From Hymenobacter oligotrophus (GTDB lineage Bacteria > Bacteroidota > Bacteroidia > Cytophagales > Hymenobacteraceae): a DNA stretch of 64,000 bases. The notes beneath the pieces are model-generated. The model was not told the origin of the DNA, did not search any database, and was given only the letters and a program-made list of their open reading frames with translations. The stretch is taken from the NCBI RefSeq assembly GCF_003574965.1, contig NZ_CP032317.1, positions 3,348,001 through 3,412,000 on the forward strand. The letters run 5' to 3'. The position numbers were made by a program, and so were the translations under genes. Shown here one piece after another: positions 40,563 to 48,809 of this stretch. Positions within the stretch are counted from its first letter, which is position 1. Every line of letters begins with the position of its first letter.

Positions 40563-40909
40563 TGATTCTCTGCTTTGGTGAACGGGCCAAAACTATTGGC
40601 CTCGCCGGAATACAATCCAAATACCACGGCGGCGTAACCTAAGCAGAATAGTTGAAAATTGTGCTATAGACGGAAGATTTGCATTTAAGATTATTTCTGA
40701 GCGGATGAAAAATGGCTGATTGTGTTTCCTTAAGGGCGATTTAGGATTCTGTGTGGATAATTGGGCTGCCGAGCCAGAAATAAGATTATCCGCCGCTGAA
40801 AAAAGTTACTGTCGAGCCTCCGGGTTTTGTTCAAAAGCTGGTTGGTAATTACCAAAATTTTGTGTAAGGCAGTAACAGCCGCGCCGTTCGCCATTGCGTA
40901 GGTTTGCAC
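40563..40909. other. 347-bp divergent intergenic region
   Basis: Separates rlpA (minus) and the DUF72 gene (plus). It is clearly more A/T-rich than its surroundings, carries no open frame I would call, and contains a 14-bp palindrome (40842-40855) and a TAGGTTTG box (40899-40906). It probably holds both promoters. Confidence 0.7.
40842..40855. promoter_or_regulatory. 14-bp perfect palindrome TTGGTAATTACCAA
   Basis: A perfect dyad in A/T-rich DNA about 55 bp upstream of the DUF72 start. Size and position suit an operator for a dimeric regulator, but no regulator gene is adjacent. Confidence 0.45.
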
Positions 40910-41821
40910 ATGGATTTTGGCCGCTTACCCGATGTGCGCGGGCTCGACTTTACCCTGCCGCCCGACCACCCCGACACCGCCCCGCTGCTGGCCCGCACGG
41001 CACTGCCCGCCGAGCCCGCCGGCATTTGGGTGGGCTGCCCCACCTGGACAAACCGCTCGTGGCTAGGCCAATGGTACCCGTTGGGGCTGCGCGAGGCCGA
41101 CCAACTCATGTGGTACGCCAAGCAATTCAATAGCTTGGAGGTGAACGTGACGCACTACCGCATCCCCGATGCCGACATGGTGCGGCGCTGGCGCCAGGCC
41201 GTGCCGCCGCAGTTTCGCTTCTGCCCCAAAGTGCCGCAAGCCATCAGCCACGACCGGGAGTTGTTTCGGGCCGAAGACCTCACCAACTCGTTTTGCCGCG
41301 CCCTCGAGGGGTTGGGCGAGCAGCTAGGCATGGCCTTTCTGCAGCTGCCGCCGCACTTTGCGCCCCAGCAGCTGCCGCGCCTCGAGCGGTATTTGCTCGA
41401 TTGGCCCCAGCACTTGCCCCTGGCCGTGGAGTTGCGCCACCCCGCCTGGTACCACGACAAAGGCCTGCTGGCCGAAACCGCCGCCCTGCTCGAGGCCCTA
41501 GGTAAAACCTGGGTAATCAGCGACGTGGCCGGCCGCCGCGACGTGCTGCACCAGCGGCTTACCACGCCCACGGCCTTTATCCGCTTCAACGGCCACGCCC
41601 TGCACCGCTCCGATTACCTCCGCGCCGATGCCTGGGCCGAGCGCATAGCCGCCTGGATGCAGAGTGGCTTGCAGCAGGTGTATTTCTTTATTCACCAGCG
41701 CGAGGTAAACGATGCCCCGGTGTGGGCGCAGTACTTTTTGCAGCGCCTGGGCAAGCTCACGGGCCGCGAGCTGCCCGCCCCCAAGCTGGTGGTGCAGCCG
41801 GTGCAGGGCAAGCTGTTTTAG
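40910..41821 (+). CDS. DUF72 family protein
   Basis: 303 residues from the ATG at 40910; a TTG at 40904 is less likely. The TIM-barrel DUF72 pattern is clear: IWVGCPTWTNRSWLGQWYPLG, FNSLEVNVTHYRIPDADMV, FRFCPKVPQAISHDREL, LGMAFLQLPPHFAPQQLPRLE, LPLAVELRHPAWY, FIRFNGHALHRSDYLRADAW, and YFFIHQREVNDAPVWAQYF. The family's activity is not established; conserved Glu, Asn and Arg residues at strand ends suggest an enzyme. A TAGGTTTG box ends only 3 bases before the ATG, so the transcript may be leaderless. Ends at a large palindromic terminator. Confidence 0.92.
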   Translation: MDFGRLPDVRGLDFTLPPDHPDTAPLLARTALPAEPAGIWVGCPTWTNRSWLGQWYPLGLREADQLMWYAKQFNSLEVNVTHYRIPDADMVRRWRQAVPPQFRFCPKVPQAISHDRELFRAEDLTNSFCRALEGLGEQLGMAFLQLPPHFAPQQLPRLERYLLDWPQHLPLAVELRHPAWYHDKGLLAETAALLEALGKTWVISDVAGRRDVLHQRLTTPTAFIRFNGHALHRSDYLRADAWAERIAAWMQSGLQQVYFFIHQREVNDAPVWAQYFLQRLGKLTGRELPAPKLVVQPVQGKLF

Positions 41822-41889
41822 CGCCAAAGCGGTTCGGGCACCTAGGGTGCGGCCACGGCCGCACCCTAGGTGCCCGAACCGCTTTGGCG
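41822..41889. terminator. 68-bp palindrome with a CCTAGG in each arm, between convergent genes
   Basis: 33-bp perfect arms (41822-41854, 41857-41889) and a 2-nt loop. Each arm contains CCTAGG (41841, 41865). It begins 1 base after the DUF72 stop and ends 8 bases before the convergent stop. No T-run is present, so it may act as a stem-loop 3' end protecting both mRNAs rather than as a classical terminator. Confidence 0.85.
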
Positions 41890-41897
41890 GGTAGGCA

Positions 41898-42527
41898 TCA
41901 GAAAGCAAAGCCCGCCCGCACCCGCAGCAAAATGCTGGGCTGCCACCGGTAGCTGGGCGTGCTGTAGCCCTGGTACCAGGGCTGCTGCCGCATTTGCAGG
42001 CCGGCACCCGCATCCACAAAGCCATACCGGCCCAACTGCCGCTGCCAGCCCCACAGCAGCTCGGCGCTGGGCTCGTGCTGAAACTGCGCTGGTCCGTCGT
42101 AGGTGAGGGGCGAATACATGCGGGTGAAGTTGCTGGTGTATTGCAGCTGCACGTAGGTGCCGCCCAGGCGGGTGGTGGCTTTGCCGAGGCGCTGGCGGCG
42201 GGCCTGGTTGTAGTAGTAACGCACGCCAACCGAGGGCGTAAGGCCGGCCAGCCGCCCTCCGCGCGAGAATCCCACGAGCACGTCGCTATCGAGGGTAGCC
42301 GAAAAATGCTTGCCTACCGCCCGCTCAACGCCTACATACAAAGGCGCCTTGAAGCCCCAGTATGAGCCCCAGGCTTTGGGAGGACTTACCCCCAGCTTGA
42401 ACAAGGTTTGGGGCGTGGCCGTGGCCGTGCGCGCCGAATCGGGGACGGGCGACTGACCTAGGGCGACGGTGGTAGATAACGGCAGGCCCACGAGGCAGCC
42501 CGCGGCGGGTAATAACAGCTTATGCAC
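41898..42527 (-). CDS. Outer-membrane beta-barrel protein, unknown function
   Basis: 209 residues from a GTG start. Signal peptide MHKLLLPAAGCLVGLPLSTT, a short Thr/Ala linker, then strands such as WGFKAPLYVGVERAVGKHFSA, LAGLTPSVGVRYYYNQARRQR, TYVQLQYTSNFTRMYSPLTY, and a terminal strand ILLRVRAGFAF ending in Phe. Small barrel of the type found alone in Bacteroidota outer membranes. No operon partner. Convergent with the DUF72 gene. Confidence 0.78.
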   Translation of the reverse strand: MHKLLLPAAGCLVGLPLSTTVALGQSPVPDSARTATATPQTLFKLGVSPPKAWGSYWGFKAPLYVGVERAVGKHFSATLDSDVLVGFSRGGRLAGLTPSVGVRYYYNQARRQRLGKATTRLGGTYVQLQYTSNFTRMYSPLTYDGPAQFQHEPSAELLWGWQRQLGRYGFVDAGAGLQMRQQPWYQGYSTPSYRWQPSILLRVRAGFAF

Positions 42528-42665
42528 AAATAATGCGTTTGGTGGTTGTAAGTACCTGCACGAGGCTGCGGCACCCTACTTGGGTTGCATGGGCGGCAGG
42601 CAAGCCACCTAGGCCTGTTTGTTCGTATGTTGTTATCCTACTTCCGACCCTGACCCTATCTGCCG

Positions 42666-44792
42666 ATGCATACTTTCTCTACTCTACGGCGCGGTGCTTG
42701 GGCAATTGCCCTGGCGGCGGCCCTGTTTAGCCCCGCGGCGGCGCAGCAACCTTTGCCAGCAACAGCATCGGCTACCTCCTGCCTGTTGCTCCCGCTCGAG
42801 CCCGCCACGCGGGCCCAGCGTGCCGCGTTGGTGGTAGAGGCCGAGGTAGTGGCACAGCGTAGCTTTTGGGACCAGGAGCGCCGCCACATCTTCACGGCCA
42901 ATACCTTGCGCGTGTACAAGCTGCTGAAGGGCCAGTGGGTGGCCGGGCAACCCCTTACGGTAATAACCGAGGGCGGCACCGTGGAGCTAGCGCGCGAAAC
43001 CCTTACCAACACCCTCGCCCTGAAAGCGGGCGAACAAGGTTTGTTCTTCCTGAGCCCGGCCGCGTTCCGGGGCGTCAACGAGCCGCAGGCTTACACGCCC
43101 TATGGCAGCCTGCAGGGGTTTATCCGCTACGATGTAGCCGCTGCTACCGCTGCCGAACCCTTCCGGCAGTACCCGCTGCTCGACGATACCTTTTACCAGC
43201 AGCAACTAGCCTTTACAGGCCAGGCCCTGCGCCAACTGCAGCCCAACGCCGCGCTTGCGGCAGCCGTGGCCAAGCGCCTGCGCCCCGCCACCGCTTCGCG
43301 CGTTACGGCACCCGTAATTACTACCCTCGCGCCGCTTACCGTTACGGCCGGGACCGGCACGGTGCTTACCATCAGCGGTACGGGTTTTGGCGCCACGCCG
43401 GGCAGCGTCGAGTTCCGCAACGCCGACGACGGCGGGGCCTCGTTTACGCGGGCGCCCGGTTCCGAAATCGTGTCATGGTCCGATTCGCGCATTCAGGTGC
43501 GGGTGCCTTCTTTTACCGAGCAGGGGCGCCCGGCCGGCACGGGCAACATCCGCGTGAACACGGCCGATAACCAAAGCACCATCAGCGCGCTTAGCATTAC
43601 GGTGGTGTATGCCATTTCCAATGTGCAGGAAACCAACAGCCTCGCCTTGTTCCCCACGGAGCATTTCAACCAAAACCGGCGCGGCGGCTACTCGTTTCAG
43701 CCGGATGCCGGCTTTGCCCAAAATGCGGCGGCCATGCAGGCCTTCAACCGCGCGCTGGCCAGCTGGCGCTGCCAAACGGCCATCAACTGGGAGATGGGCA
43801 GCACCCGCAGCAGCCGCGGCATTGCCTCCGACGACGTAAACGCCCTCGAGTTCGACCAGGGCGGCGAGCTGCCCGCGCAGGTATTGGGCCGCACTACCAG
43901 CTATTTCCTGGGATGCCGCGATGCCAGCGGGCAAATCCGCTTCTGGGTAAAAGAGATTGATATGGTCTACGACGACGGCACGCCCTGGCAGTTTGGGCCG
44001 GCGCTGCCCACGGCGCTGCAAATCGATTTTGAGTCGGTGGCGGTGCACGAGCTGGGCCACGGCCACCAACTTTCGCACATTATTGCGCCAGCCGCCGCCG
44101 GCCGCCCCGGCGCCGTGATGCACTACGCCATCGGGCGGGGCCAAGTAAACCGCACCCTCGATTTCGACCGCGACATTCAAGGGGGCTACACGGTGCTGCA
44201 GCGCAGCTTTGCGCCCGATAACTGCGGCGCCGCCCCCATGATACCTGCCCCGCTTACGGGCGCGCTCACGGCCCAAACCGCGGGTCCGCGGGTGCTGCTT
44301 ACCTGGGCAGTGCGCGACGAGTGCAATGTGCGCAACTACGTGGTGGAGCGCAGCACCAACAACCAGCAAACCTGGGCGCGGGCCGGCGAGGTGCGGCCCA
44401 CGGGCGCGGCCTCCTACACCTTCACCGACAACAACCCCGGCGCCGAGCTGGTGCACTACCGCGTGCTGGTGCAGCTCAGCAACGGCCTCACCCTCACGGT
44501 GGCGCCCGTTACGGTGCGCACCATACCCGGGCCCGAGTTTGCGCTGTACCCCAACCCCCGGCGCGGCACCGAGGTGTACGTAGCCCTGAATGCGGCCTCC
44601 ACCGACAACCTGGTTATCCGCCTCTACGACGCCGTGGGGCGCTATTACGGCGCCAGGGCCTACACGGTGCCGCAGGCAGGTTTTAACCCAAAGCTGCTCA
44701 TCTCGCTGCCGCAATTGCGCGCCGGCTGGTACCTGATTCGGTGGGAAGCGGGCAGCCAAAAAGGCACTGTGCCGTTCATTCAGGTAGAGTAG
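42666..44792 (+). CDS. Secreted zinc metalloprotease with IPT/TIG domain and T9SS sorting signal
   Basis: 708 residues. Signal peptide to about residue 27; an N-terminal domain (about 30-200); an IPT/TIG Ig-like domain (about 214-320: APVITTLAPLTVTAGTGTVL, ISGTGFGATPGSVEFRN). The catalytic domain has the metzincin-type motif HELGHGHQLSH (His461, Glu462, His465, His471) and a Met-turn-like VMHYAIG. A fibronectin-like segment follows (about 535-620), then a type A C-terminal sorting domain (about 625-708) with FALYPNPRRG, VIRLYDAVGR and LRAGWYLIRW. It should be exported by Sec and T9SS to the surface or medium. Probably matrixin-like; substrate unknown. Confidence 0.9.
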   Translation: MHTFSTLRRGAWAIALAAALFSPAAAQQPLPATASATSCLLLPLEPATRAQRAALVVEAEVVAQRSFWDQERRHIFTANTLRVYKLLKGQWVAGQPLTVITEGGTVELARETLTNTLALKAGEQGLFFLSPAAFRGVNEPQAYTPYGSLQGFIRYDVAAATAAEPFRQYPLLDDTFYQQQLAFTGQALRQLQPNAALAAAVAKRLRPATASRVTAPVITTLAPLTVTAGTGTVLTISGTGFGATPGSVEFRNADDGGASFTRAPGSEIVSWSDSRIQVRVPSFTEQGRPAGTGNIRVNTADNQSTISALSITVVYAISNVQETNSLALFPTEHFNQNRRGGYSFQPDAGFAQNAAAMQAFNRALASWRCQTAINWEMGSTRSSRGIASDDVNALEFDQGGELPAQVLGRTTSYFLGCRDASGQIRFWVKEIDMVYDDGTPWQFGPALPTALQIDFESVAVHELGHGHQLSHIIAPAAAGRPGAVMHYAIGRGQVNRTLDFDRDIQGGYTVLQRSFAPDNCGAAPMIPAPLTGALTAQTAGPRVLLTWAVRDECNVRNYVVERSTNNQQTWARAGEVRPTGAASYTFTDNNPGAELVHYRVLVQLSNGLTLTVAPVTVRTIPGPEFALYPNPRRGTEVYVALNAASTDNLVIRLYDAVGRYYGARAYTVPQAGFNPKLLISLPQLRAGWYLIRWEAGSQKGTVPFIQVE

Positions 44793-44914
44793 CCTAGGTA
44801 GCCAACACTTGCAGCAGGGCCTTGCAGTACCGCAAAACCCGGCCGCCGTGTAGCGACCTAGGCACGGCGGGGTAAGCCTTCGGCCTAGTTTAGCCAAACG
44901 TGCGTGGTTGTCAG

Positions 44915-44922
44915 TAGCTTTG
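44915..44922 (+). promoter_or_regulatory. -7 promoter box TAGCTTTG
   Basis: Exact TAnnTTTG match 54 bases upstream of the exported protein starting at 44977. No TTG at a good -33 distance. Confidence 0.55.
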
Positions 44923-44976
44923 TTGGGCCCGCGCTGGTGGCACCGCCTGCCCCGCAGCAGCTCACGTTTTTGCTCT

Positions 44977-45426
44977 ATGAACTTACGAGTACTTGTTACG
45001 CTATGGTTGGTAATGGCCGCGTTGGGGCTGAAAGCGCAATCGGTAGCCGACCTGGATGCCAAAAACGGTTTCGGCAACGATGTTTTCGGCACCGACCTCA
45101 GCGCCCTACCCGGCATGGTTTGCACCAGCAAGCAAAAGTCGGAGTACCAGCTGTATGCCCGCCCTGCCGATGAGCTTGCTTGGGGCGGCGGCAAGCTGCA
45201 AAGCATCAAGTATGGCTTCTATAACAACAAGCTCAGGGAGGTAATTCTGACCATCGACGGAGCCAGCAACGCAGCCCTGGTGCTGCAAGCCCTAACGGCG
45301 TTGTACGGGCCCGGCACACCCGGCCACAAGCCCAACTCCACGGTGTGGCAGGGGCAAAAGGTGAAGATGGAATGCGTGACGGACAGCCCGTTCGGCTCGT
45401 TTGTGTTCATCGGCCAAACCAAGTAG
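44977..45426 (+). CDS. Small exported protein, unknown function
   Basis: 149 residues from the ATG at 44977; signal peptide MNLRVLVTLWLVMAALGLKA. The mature part has KNGFGNDVFGTDLSALPGM, YARPADELAWGGGKLQSIKYGFYNNKLREVILTI, and VWQGQKVKMEC. This layout (input DNA-binding-like? no; rather an alternating strand-helix fold with a KLREVILTI strand) recurs in small periplasmic proteins of this phylum, but I cannot name a family. Two cysteines (MVCTSK, KMECVT) may pair. Own promoter box upstream. Confidence 0.75.
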   Translation: MNLRVLVTLWLVMAALGLKAQSVADLDAKNGFGNDVFGTDLSALPGMVCTSKQKSEYQLYARPADELAWGGGKLQSIKYGFYNNKLREVILTIDGASNAALVLQALTALYGPGTPGHKPNSTVWQGQKVKMECVTDSPFGSFVFIGQTK

Positions 45427-45498
45427 CTAGCCCATAGTTGGTTGTGGCCACGTGCACTTTGGGGCCTAAAGCCGCGGGCCAGTACTAAACTTGGCTTT

Positions 45499-45531
45499 TT
45501 GGAACGAAGCTGCGGCCGGGCCGTACTTTTG
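45499..45531 (+). promoter_or_regulatory. Promoter with -33 TTG and -7 TACTTTTG
   Basis: TTG at 45499-45501, 22 bases, then the exact -7 box TACTTTTG at 45524-45531. The start codon of the barrel gene is at 45578, giving a leader of about 40 nt. It matches the Bacteroidota housekeeping promoter layout (-33 TTG, -7 TAnnTTTG). Confidence 0.7.
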
Positions 45532-45577
45532 CCCGCTGCTCTGCGTTTTAGAGCCTCCGCTTAGCCCTTTGTTGCCC

Positions 45578-46168
45578 ATGCGTTTTGCTTTTTTGCGCCC
45601 CGTGCTGGCTTTGGCCTTGGGGGTTGTTTCGCTGCCGGTGGCAGCTCAGAAGTACCGCACCGCGGCCGGCGCGCGCATTGGTGCCGGCAACTACGGCCTC
45701 ACGGTGCAGCAGCGCATCTTCGAGAAAACCACACTCGAGGGGTTGGGCTTGCTGAACTCACGCGAGGTAACGGCCACAGTACTGGCCGAACAGCACTTTC
45801 CGCTGCTGGGCCGCAGCCTCAACTACTACCTAGGGGCCGGGGCGCACCTAGGGCGCCACAAAGACCGCGGCACCGTGGGCGGCTTCGACGGCATTGTGGG
45901 CGTGGAGTGGAAGCTGCCCATCACCCCGCTGCTGGTGTCGTTTGATTTGAAGCCGACCTACGAAATCAACAACGACGACTGGTTCCGCTTCCCAACGGCC
46001 GTGTCGGTGCGCTACGTGCTCGTGAAGGAGAAAGAGAAGCCGTTCATGGGCGGCCTGTTTGGCGGCGGCAACAACGACGGCGACCGGGAAGGCAAGCGCA
46101 AGTCGAAAACCAAAACCAAGCGCAAAGGCGAGTCGGGCGGGTTTTTCGACGGGTTGTTCGGCAACTAA
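45578..46168 (+). CDS. Exported protein, barrel-like with basic C-terminal tail
   Basis: 196 residues from the ATG at 45578; signal MRFAFLRPVLALALGVVSLP. About 135 residues of beta-rich sequence follow (YRTAAGARIGAGNYGLTVQQ, TVLAEQHFPLLGRSLNYYLGAG, FDGIVGVEWKLPITPLLVSFDLKPTY, VSVRYVLV), consistent with a small outer-membrane barrel. The C-terminus is a Gly/Asn/Asp stretch, then a Lys/Arg-rich segment (KRKSKTKTKRK) and GGFFDGLFGN, unusual for this family. Its promoter at 45499-45531 is among the clearest in the window. Confidence 0.8.
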   Translation: MRFAFLRPVLALALGVVSLPVAAQKYRTAAGARIGAGNYGLTVQQRIFEKTTLEGLGLLNSREVTATVLAEQHFPLLGRSLNYYLGAGAHLGRHKDRGTVGGFDGIVGVEWKLPITPLLVSFDLKPTYEINNDDWFRFPTAVSVRYVLVKEKEKPFMGGLFGGGNNDGDREGKRKSKTKTKRKGESGGFFDGLFGN

Positions 46169-46180
46169 GCCCTAGGTGCG

Positions 46181-47203
46181 CTACAGCAACGCGAGGCTCA
46201 GCAGCAGCACCGACAGCAGCACAAAGCTGATAATCAGCAGGTAAACTACCGAAACTACCAAGGCTTTGGCAATGGTTTTGGCCCAGCCTTGCTCGTACAC
46301 GTGGTGCAAGGCCAGCACCAGGTACAGCGGCGGCGCCAGCGTAAGCACCACGTCGAACCAATCGTTGCGTACGAACTCCGTCCAGAGCATGCCAGCCAGC
46401 ACCAACACAAACAAAAAGCAGTGCAGGTGCAGCGAAAACACCAGGTGGTTGATGTAGAGCCGCTTGCGCCGCGCGTATACGCCCTTGAGCAGCAGGGCAA
46501 ACAGCGGCATCAGCACAAACATCGAGACGGATGCGTTTTTGGTGATGCGCTGGCGCACTTGGTCCACCGTCGACTCGCGCACGCGCGCCCATTGGCGCAG
46601 GGCCAGGCGGTTCCAGAACGTGGGCGTGGCGCCCTTGCTCCGGATAAGCGAATCGGTGCGGGCGGGGCTGGGGTTGCGGGCGTAGCGCTCCAGCTCGGCG
46701 GTGCCAAAGCGCACGCGGCCCACCTCAATCGAGTCGGGGCTGCTGGCGGCCCGCATCAGCAGGCTGGCATCGAGGTTGGGGCGGGCCTTTACAACGGCGG
46801 CGCGCGTGCTGTCGAGGGCGGCGCTGGCCGCCTCCGAGGCTTGAGCGGTGGTGTCAACCAGGCGGCGCTCGTCGTGGCCCATCAGCAGGCCCACCAGCAA
46901 AAAGAAAACAAAGCTGACGAACACGTACAGCCGGATGGGCGGCACGTAGGCCACGCGGTGCCCTAAGTTAAACTTCCGCGTGAGGCGCCCGGGCCGGAAC
47001 AGCAGCAGGCCCAGCGTGCGGAAAAACTTGCTGTCGAAGTGAAACAGGCCTTCCAGGGTTTCCTCAACCAGGTGGCCGAACGAGATGTTCAGGTCGTGGT
47101 TTTCCTGGCCGCAGCTGGGGCAGAAGCTGTTGGGGCCGCCGGCGGCCACAAAATCGTAGCCGCAGTTGGCACAAGTGGGCAACCGGTGCGGAGTGTGCGC
47201 CAT
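46181..47203 (-). CDS. DUF3667 family membrane protein with zinc ribbon
   Basis: 340 residues. N-terminal zinc ribbon CANCG...CPSCGQ (about 11-32), then HLVEETLEGLFHFDSKFFRTLGLLLFRPG, the DUF3667 signature. First membrane span about 92-110 (LYVFVSFVFFLLVGLLMG), a soluble, probably periplasmic loop (about 112-215), then four spans in the C-terminal part (SMFVLMPLFALLLKGVY; LVFSLHLHCFLFVLVLAGML; DVVLTLAPPLYLVLALHHVY; ALVVSVVYLLIISFVLLSVL). Function of the family is unknown; the zinc ribbon faces the cytosol. Monocistronic. Confidence 0.9.
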   Translation of the reverse strand: MAHTPHRLPTCANCGYDFVAAGGPNSFCPSCGQENHDLNISFGHLVEETLEGLFHFDSKFFRTLGLLLFRPGRLTRKFNLGHRVAYVPPIRLYVFVSFVFFLLVGLLMGHDERRLVDTTAQASEAASAALDSTRAAVVKARPNLDASLLMRAASSPDSIEVGRVRFGTAELERYARNPSPARTDSLIRSKGATPTFWNRLALRQWARVRESTVDQVRQRITKNASVSMFVLMPLFALLLKGVYARRKRLYINHLVFSLHLHCFLFVLVLAGMLWTEFVRNDWFDVVLTLAPPLYLVLALHHVYEQGWAKTIAKALVVSVVYLLIISFVLLSVLLLSLALL

Positions 47204-47398
47204 AGGAGCTTGGGGTCAGCGGCGGGTGGGCCGCGGGCGCAAGTAAGCATTTCCGCTGCTACGGTTGTGCTTTTTCGTGCGCCGGGCCCTGGCAAGGCCC
47301 CTGGCGGCGCAAGCCGCCTGCCCACCTAGGGGCCCGCCGTAACCTCTCGGGCCGGGCACTAGGCTACTGGCTGCCTAGCCCGGCCCAAACACCTAGGG

Positions 47399-48142
47399 CT
47401 AGCCCTTCCGGACGCGGCCGCTGCCCGAAATGTGCGTGGTAATGCGCGGCGCGCCGGTGTAGTAAATGCTGCCCGAGCCGCTGATGCGGGCCTCGAGCGT
47501 TTGGGCAACCCCCACGCGGCAATTGCCCGAGCCGCTGACGTGGGCCGTGCAACTGGCGGTTTGCAGGCCGGCCGCCTCGATGCGCCCCGAGCCGCTAATG
47601 TGCATTGCGGCGGCGGGGCTGGTGCCGCTCAGGCGCAGGCTGCCCGAGCCCGAAACGCTGGCCTTTAGCTGCTCAGTTGCTACGGCCACGCGCAGGGCCC
47701 CCGAGCCGCTCACCGACAAATCGAGGGCGGCGGCGCGCAGTGGCTGCGCGGCCTCGATGCTGCCCGAACCGCTAACGCCCAGGGCCTCAACCCGCGGCAT
47801 GGTTACGTACACCTTTACCGGGGCCGAAAACCCGCGCCAGTTTTTCCAGTTGCCGTCGGGCTGACCAATGCGCAGGCGGCCGTCCTTCACGGTGGTTTCT
47901 ATGGTGCGCAGGTCGTCGGGGTTGCCCACCAGCTCCACCTTTTGCACGTTGCCTTGTACCAGCACCAGCTCGGCCGAGGTAGCCAACGACAACCGCGTGA
48001 AGGCCGGTACCTGGCGCACTTCGCGCGTTGACTCGGGGCGGCTGAAGGTGCTGGCAACGGCTGCCGGCGCGGGCCAATACACCGGTGCAGCGGCCAACAG
48101 CGCCAGCGGCAAAGTGAGCAGAGGCAGGAGGAAGGTTTTCAT
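47399..48142 (-). CDS. Head-GIN domain (DUF2807) exported protein
   Basis: 247 residues from the ATG at 48142 with signal MKTFLLPLLTLPLALLAA. The mature part (about 45-245) is a right-handed beta-helix: seven turns carry the motif SGSG (LGVSGSGSIEAA, LSVSGSGALRVA, ASVSGSGSLRLS, MHISGSGRIEAA, AHVSGSGNCRVG, ARISGSGSIYYT, THISGSGRVRKG). The repeats are about 16-20 residues long. This is the putative auto-transporter adhesin head-GIN family, very common in Bacteroidota; location is periplasm or surface, role unclear. Monocistronic. Confidence 0.93.
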   Translation of the reverse strand: MKTFLLPLLTLPLALLAAAPVYWPAPAAVASTFSRPESTREVRQVPAFTRLSLATSAELVLVQGNVQKVELVGNPDDLRTIETTVKDGRLRIGQPDGNWKNWRGFSAPVKVYVTMPRVEALGVSGSGSIEAAQPLRAAALDLSVSGSGALRVAVATEQLKASVSGSGSLRLSGTSPAAAMHISGSGRIEAAGLQTASCTAHVSGSGNCRVGVAQTLEARISGSGSIYYTGAPRITTHISGSGRVRKG

Positions 48143-48254
48143 GGCTAGGCTTTTACGGGTTGGCGTGTTCAAGATAGCAGATGCAGCGGAACCCTGCACC
48201 GTTGCTTGGTCTGCCGAAAGCACAGGGTATCAGCTGCTAGCAACGCCGAAAAGC

Positions 48255-48644
48255 CTAGGTGGCCAGGGCCTGCTCGCGCTGCAGGTAGCTTTGGCCCCAG
48301 CCAATCAACGCCTCAAACAGGGGCTGCACGCGGCGCCCGTGCTCGGTCAGGTGGTATTCTACTTTGGGCGGCACTTGCTGGTACACCGTCCGCTGCACCA
48401 CGGCATCGAGCTCCAACTCGCGCAATTCCTGAATCAGCATCTTTTCGGTGATTTCGGGCATCAGGCGCTTCAGCTCGCCGTAGCGGCGCGGGCCCTCGAG
48501 CAAGTACGATAAAATGAGCAGCTTCCATTTGCCGCCCAGCACGTTGAGGGTGGTGCGCACCGGGCAAAAGGCGTTGGGCGGCGGGGCCGTGCGGCAGGTT
48601 TTCCACTCGGTTTCGGCTTGCTGCTGCTTCGTGAGTTTGTCCAT
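48255..48644 (-). CDS. HxlR-family winged-helix transcriptional regulator
   Basis: 129 residues from the ATG at 48644. The HxlR core is complete: AFCPVRTTLNVLGGKWKLLILSYLL, RRYGELKRLMPEITEKMLIQELRELELDAVV, and the wing PPKVEYHLTEHGRRVQPLFEAL. The single conserved Cys27 near the N-terminus is the residue that senses electrophiles or oxidants in relatives such as YodB and HypR. It is divergent from an NmrA-family oxidoreductase gene, the usual target arrangement. The TAG stop lies within the CCTAGG at 48254. Confidence 0.95.
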   Translation of the reverse strand: MDKLTKQQQAETEWKTCRTAPPPNAFCPVRTTLNVLGGKWKLLILSYLLEGPRRYGELKRLMPEITEKMLIQELRELELDAVVQRTVYQQVPPKVEYHLTEHGRRVQPLFEALIGWGQSYLQREQALAT

Positions 48645-48658
48645 GACGAAATAAATTA

Positions 48659-48690
48659 GCTGATAATCAGCATAACTACCCAAAAGGTAG
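48659..48690. promoter_or_regulatory. Candidate operators between hxlR and the NmrA gene
   Basis: GCTGATAATCAGC (48659-48671), a 13-bp palindrome, lies 15 bases upstream of the hxlR start. Next to it CTACC-CAAAA-GGTAG (about 48676-48690) forms a second dyad. The 165-bp divergent gap should hold both promoters and the regulator's site. Confidence 0.5.
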
Positions 48691-48809
48691 GTAGCATACT
48701 TTTTGGTGGGTACTTGCTTAAACCAAAGGTAAGGGGCGTCCTTTGAACCGCCAACGCGGCCCAGGTGGCCGGCGTGGCAGTTCGCGTTCAACCCACACGT
48801 TTCTTTGTT

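Noticed and set aside
43473-45209. 578-codon open frame on the minus strand opposite the metalloprotease
   Set aside because: Antisense shadow of a gene with clear signal, HExxH and sorting domain; the reverse frame has no signal or motif.
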